DNA of 9,255 nt from contig JAYOFO010000092.1 in assembly GCA_038117265.1 (NCBI GenBank), positions 1 to 9,255 of the forward strand, in the 5' to 3' direction. A program made the translations under genes and the position numbers. A model generated the notes under the pieces. That model saw only the letters and a program-made list of their open reading frames with translations, was not told the origin of the DNA and did not search any database. This DNA comes from JAYPUG01 sp038117265. GTDB taxonomy: Bacteria; Pseudomonadota; Alphaproteobacteria; UBA6615. Positions 6,674 to 9,255 of the stretch are shown in pieces. The stretch's first letter is position 1. Each line of letters begins with the position of its first letter.

Positions 6674-6687
6674 TTGACCCCGATCAA
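6674..6687. promoter_or_regulatory. FNR/FixK/DNR-type operator box
   Basis: TTGAC-CCCG-ATCAA (minus strand: TTGAT-CGGG-GTCAA) matches the dyad TTGAT-N4-ATCAA of the CRP/FNR-family oxygen and nitric oxide regulators at 9 of 10 positions, and fits the looser FixK form. It lies in the 143-base divergent gap between the hemerythrin and TPP-enzyme genes. Its centre is 58 bases from the hemerythrin start codon and 85 from the TPP-enzyme start; the geometry favours activation of hemerythrin. A 14-base match can arise by chance. Confidence 0.5.
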
Positions 6688-6765
6688 ACCCGCCGGCGCC
6701 GTCGACTTCCGCCCGGCGCTGGGCAACAATCGCCAACCGACACTTCCGCACAGATGGAGCCCGAC

Positions 6766-8523
6766 ATGGCCGATGCCCCCGCCGCCGAACGCATCGTCAA
6801 CGCCCTGGTCGAGGCCGGCATCGACCATTTCTTCGGCCTGCCCGGCGGGGCGACCATGGAGATCTACAAGGCGCTGCACGGGCGCGAGGGCGAGATTCGC
6901 CCCATCGTGCCGCGCGACGAGCAGACCGCATCGTGCATGGCCGACATGTACGGCAAGCTGACGGGCAAGCCCGGCGTGTTCGCCGCCCAGGGCGGCTTCG
7001 CCGGTTCGACCGGCATGTTCGGTATCATCGAGGCCTATCTGGCCAGCTCGCCGATGGTGGTGCTCAGCGAGATGACCGACACCAACGGCTTCGTGGTCCA
7101 CGGCCCGATCCAGTCGGGCGCCGGCCAGTATGGCTCGTTCGACCTGGCCAACGTCTTCAAGAGCGCGACCAAGTACACCGCCACGGCACATCAGCCGCGT
7201 GAGGCGGTGATCGGGGTCCAGCTCGCGATCAAGCATGCGCTCGCGGGGCGGCCGGGACCGGCGGCCTGTATCTTCCGGTCGAACGTGCTGGCCGAACCGG
7301 TCGCCGACAACGGCCTGCCCGAAATCCACGACACCAGGCGCTACCTGACGACCACGCTGACCCTGCCGCCCGACGGCGCGCTCGACGCGGTCGCAGAGGC
7401 GCTGGGCGCCGCCGCGCGGCCGGTGATCGTCGCGGGCAACGGCGTGCGCATCGCGCGCGCCTTCGACGAATTGCGCGCACTGGCCGAGATGCTGGGCGCG
7501 CCGGTCGTCACCAGCTATCTCGGCAAGTCGGCCATCGCCGAGACCCACGACCTGGCCGCCGGCGGCATCGGCTACACCGGCATGCCGGTGGCGAACGACG
7601 CGGTGGGCGCGGCCGACACGATCCTCGTCGTCGGCTGTCGGCTGAAGCCGCAGGAGACCTGCTACGAGCACCCCGCGATGTTCGATCCGGCACGCCAGCG
7701 CATCTTCCAGATCGACGTCGACCCCCGGAACGCCTCCTGGACGATTCCTGCCGAGATCGCGCTGACCGGCGACGCGCGGCTCACCCTGGCGGCGCTGCGC
7801 GACAAGCTCGACGGGCGGGTCCCCGCCGGTACGGCCGCGGCACGGCGCAAGGCGTTTTCCGAACTGAAAGCCGCGCGCGGCCTGTTCGCCGAGCCGGCGA
7901 CCCGGTCCGCCGCCGTTCCCGCCCTGCCCCAGCGCCTCGTCGCCGAGGTCGCCGACGCCGTTCCCGAGGACGCCATCGTGTGTTCCGACGCCGGCAACAA
8001 CCGGCACTGGATGAACCATTTCTTCCAAACGAAGCGGGCGGGCTGCTACTTCGGCAGCGGCGGCATCGGCGGCGTGAGCTGGTCGATGCCCGCCACCCTG
8101 GCCGCGCAGATCGTCGAACCGAGCCGTCCGGCGATCGGCGTGTGCAGCGATGGCGGCTTCGCCATGCAGATGCACACCATCCTGACGGCCGTCCAGTACG
8201 GCGCCGCGCCGATCCATGTGCTGATGAACAATTCGCGTCTCGGCATGACCAACGAGGGCATGGGCAACCGGTCCGTCGGCAACGATTTCCCCGACACCGA
8301 CTACGCCGCCATCGCCGCCGCGATGGGCGCCGAGGGCGTGCGGGTCGAGCGGCCGGCCGACATCGGCGAGGCCGTGCGCGCCGCGGTTGCGGCGGTGCGC
8401 GCCGGGCGCGAACGGCCGACCGTCATCGATGCGGTGATCGACCGCCACGAGGCGATGCGCCAGGCGATCTATTCCCCGCTGGCGACCGAGGCGGCGCGGG
8501 GTGTGAGGCCGGCCCCGGCCTGA
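6766..8523 (+). CDS. Thiamine-diphosphate-dependent enzyme, acetolactate synthase-like superfamily (substrate unknown)
   Basis: The 585-residue protein has the three-domain plan of this superfamily: an N-terminal Pyr domain (about 1-170) with FFGLPGGATMEIY and the cofactor-activating Glu52 in PRDEQTAS; a central domain (about 190-325) with PVIVAGNG and the VVGCRL segment; and a C-terminal PP domain (about 370-560). The cofactor motif is SDG (461-463) in place of the usual GDG, followed by the paired Asn488-Asn489 with the normal 27-residue interval, so the metal ligands Asp462 and Asn489 are retained and activity is expected. No FAD-specific or small-subunit partner is visible, so true acetolactate synthase (ilvB) is unlikely; decarboxylases, carboligases and sulfoacetaldehyde acetyltransferase-type enzymes are all possible. 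The ATG at 6766 is chosen because GGAG lies 6 bases before it and the family pattern begins at once; the frame is open back to 6652 but without a ribosome site. An Fe(II) oxygenase gene follows after 78 bases. Confidence 0.92.
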   Translation: MADAPAAERIVNALVEAGIDHFFGLPGGATMEIYKALHGREGEIRPIVPRDEQTASCMADMYGKLTGKPGVFAAQGGFAGSTGMFGIIEAYLASSPMVVLSEMTDTNGFVVHGPIQSGAGQYGSFDLANVFKSATKYTATAHQPREAVIGVQLAIKHALAGRPGPAACIFRSNVLAEPVADNGLPEIHDTRRYLTTTLTLPPDGALDAVAEALGAAARPVIVAGNGVRIARAFDELRALAEMLGAPVVTSYLGKSAIAETHDLAAGGIGYTGMPVANDAVGAADTILVVGCRLKPQETCYEHPAMFDPARQRIFQIDVDPRNASWTIPAEIALTGDARLTLAALRDKLDGRVPAGTAAARRKAFSELKAARGLFAEPATRSAAVPALPQRLVAEVADAVPEDAIVCSDAGNNRHWMNHFFQTKRAGCYFGSGGIGGVSWSMPATLAAQIVEPSRPAIGVCSDGGFAMQMHTILTAVQYGAAPIHVLMNNSRLGMTNEGMGNRSVGNDFPDTDYAAIAAAMGAEGVRVERPADIGEAVRAAVAAVRAGRERPTVIDAVIDRHEAMRQAIYSPLATEAARGVRPAPA

Positions 8524-8601
8524 CGGCGAAACGTCGCAGGACTCGGTCCGGCGCGGCTTCCGCGCTAGACTTCACCCGGACACGATTGGGGGAACCGCAC
8601 G

Positions 8602-9255
8602 ATGAGCATCGAGGCCGATCGCCTGACGGGCGCAGATCCGAGCTCCGCTGCCCGCTACACCCGGGAGAGCTTGGGCGAGGACTACACCGAGGCCGTGCGC
8701 GGCGTGCCGCGCCTGACGCTGCCGGTCCTCGACCTGGCCGATCTCGACGCGACCGATCAGGCGGGGCTGCAGCGAAAGGCCGACGCGCTGCGCGAGGCGA
8801 TCACCGAGATCGGATTCCTGGCGGTGGTGAACCACGGGGTTCCGGCCGGTACGATCGACGCGATGCGGGACCGCGCCGCCGAATTCTTCGCCCGGCCCGT
8901 CGAGGAGAAGACCAGCCTCGCCATCGACCGGCACGAGCGCGGCTATACGGGCCTCAACGTCGAGGTGTTCCACGACATCCGCCAGGGCGAGAAGCCGCGC
9001 AACGATCTGAACGAGGCGTTCAACTTCGGCCACGAATATGCTGCGGACGACCCCAACCGGGTCGCGGGAAAGCGCATGTTCGCGGCCAACCGCTGGCCCG
9101 GCGTGCCAGGTTTCGATGCGGCCGCGACCCACTACCTCGCCGACATGGAAGCACTGTCGAAGCGCATGCTGCCGGTCTGGGCGACGGCGCTCGACCTGCC
9201 GTCGGACTATTTCGCACCCTACTTCGAGAACGCGCACTCCTACGTCCGGGTGATC
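8602..9255 (+). CDS. Isopenicillin N synthase-like 2-oxoglutarate/Fe(II) oxygenase, N-terminal part (3' partial)
   Basis: The 218 visible residues match the N-terminal half of IPNS/2OG-Fe(II) oxygenases: PVLDLADL, then ITEIGFLAVVNHGVP (the DIOX_N hallmark), EFFARPVEEK, RGYTGLNVE, DLNEAFNFGHE and ANRWP, in family order. The window ends just after the segment SYVRVI, before the HxD...H iron ligands and the RxS motif for 2-oxoglutarate, so catalytic competence and the choice between an oxygenase and an ACC-oxidase or IPNS-like reaction cannot be judged. The family usually has 320-350 residues, so about a third is missing. The ATG at 8602 follows GGGGGA with 8 bases between; a TAGACT hexamer at 8566-8571 could be a -10 of its own promoter. 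It lies in the same direction as the TPP enzyme 78 bases upstream, so it may be co-transcribed with it or run separately. Confidence 0.9.
   Translation, partial: MSIEADRLTGADPSSAARYTRESLGEDYTEAVRGVPRLTLPVLDLADLDATDQAGLQRKADALREAITEIGFLAVVNHGVPAGTIDAMRDRAAEFFARPVEEKTSLAIDRHERGYTGLNVEVFHDIRQGEKPRNDLNEAFNFGHEYAADDPNRVAGKRMFAANRWPGVPGFDAAATHYLADMEALSKRMLPVWATALDLPSDYFAPYFENAHSYVRVI

Noticed and set aside
6652..6765. Earlier starts for the TPP enzyme (ATG 6652 or ATG 6754).
   Set aside because: Neither has a ribosome site; the extra residues are Arg/Pro-rich and would cover the FNR-type box. GGAG fits ATG 6766.
6649..8448. A 599-codon open frame on the minus strand opposite the TPP enzyme.
   Set aside because: It mirrors the codon periodicity of the TPP gene, is low-complexity (Gly/Arg/Asp/His) and has no ribosome site or recognised motif.
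6766..8523. Assignment of the TPP enzyme as acetolactate synthase large subunit.
   Set aside because: No regulatory subunit gene follows, the gene context is not branched-chain synthesis, and the cofactor motif differs (SDG).
8551..8565. Hairpin GCGCGG-CTT-CCGCGC between the TPP enzyme and the oxygenase as a terminator.
   Set aside because: Only 6 bp with a 3-base loop and no T tract; common by chance in this base composition.

Overview
The window is GC-rich DNA with G or C at most third codon positions, and it carries dense single-gene or short-operon metabolic content. Together with the style of the chemoreceptor C-terminus, the GGGGGA(G)-type ribosome binding sites and the mix of catabolic families, this points to an alphaproteobacterium, perhaps a Rhodospirillales-like environmental lineage. 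That placement is inference; no marker gene is present.

Layout: (1) positions 1 to about 285 hold the C-terminus of a methyl-accepting chemotaxis protein on the + strand, followed by a strong bidirectional intrinsic terminator (315-344). (2) A minus-strand operon reads, in transcription order, amidase (3481-2165), a two-domain YciI-like protein (2149-1565) and a thiolase (1536-355), with gaps of only 15 and 28 bases. (3) Divergently from it, across a 100-base intergenic region, lie a fumarylacetoacetate hydrolase (FAH) family protein (3582-4538) and then a DASS/SLC13-type dicarboxylate:sodium symporter (about 4607-6061), both on + strand. (4) A hemerythrin-domain protein (6622-6080, minus strand) converges on the transporter. 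(5) On the + strand follow a thiamine-diphosphate enzyme of the acetolactate synthase-like superfamily (6766-8523) and the N-terminal 218 residues of an isopenicillin N synthase-like Fe(II) oxygenase (8602 to the window edge).

How the genes may work together: amide hydrolysis (amidase), C-C or hydration chemistry on a beta-dicarbonyl or enol acid (FAH family), a small YciI/muconolactone-isomerase-fold enzyme, thiolytic cleavage (thiolase) and dicarboxylate uptake (DASS) fit a catabolic module for an amide-bearing or dicarboxylic carbon source. The substrate cannot be read from the sequence, and no CoA ligase, dehydrogenase or regulator is in view. The hemerythrin gene has an FNR/FixK-type box placed exactly where a class II activator would bind, suggesting control by low oxygen or nitric oxide.

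The most notable anomalies are two gene boundaries that each look one transition away from normal: the chemoreceptor lacks its expected stop codon and stays open through its own terminator deep into the antisense of the thiolase, and the transporter has no ATG, GTG or TTG in the place its N-terminus requires, with an ATA sitting there instead. I see no RNA gene, CRISPR array, insertion sequence or phage element, and no convincing new defence or biosynthetic system.
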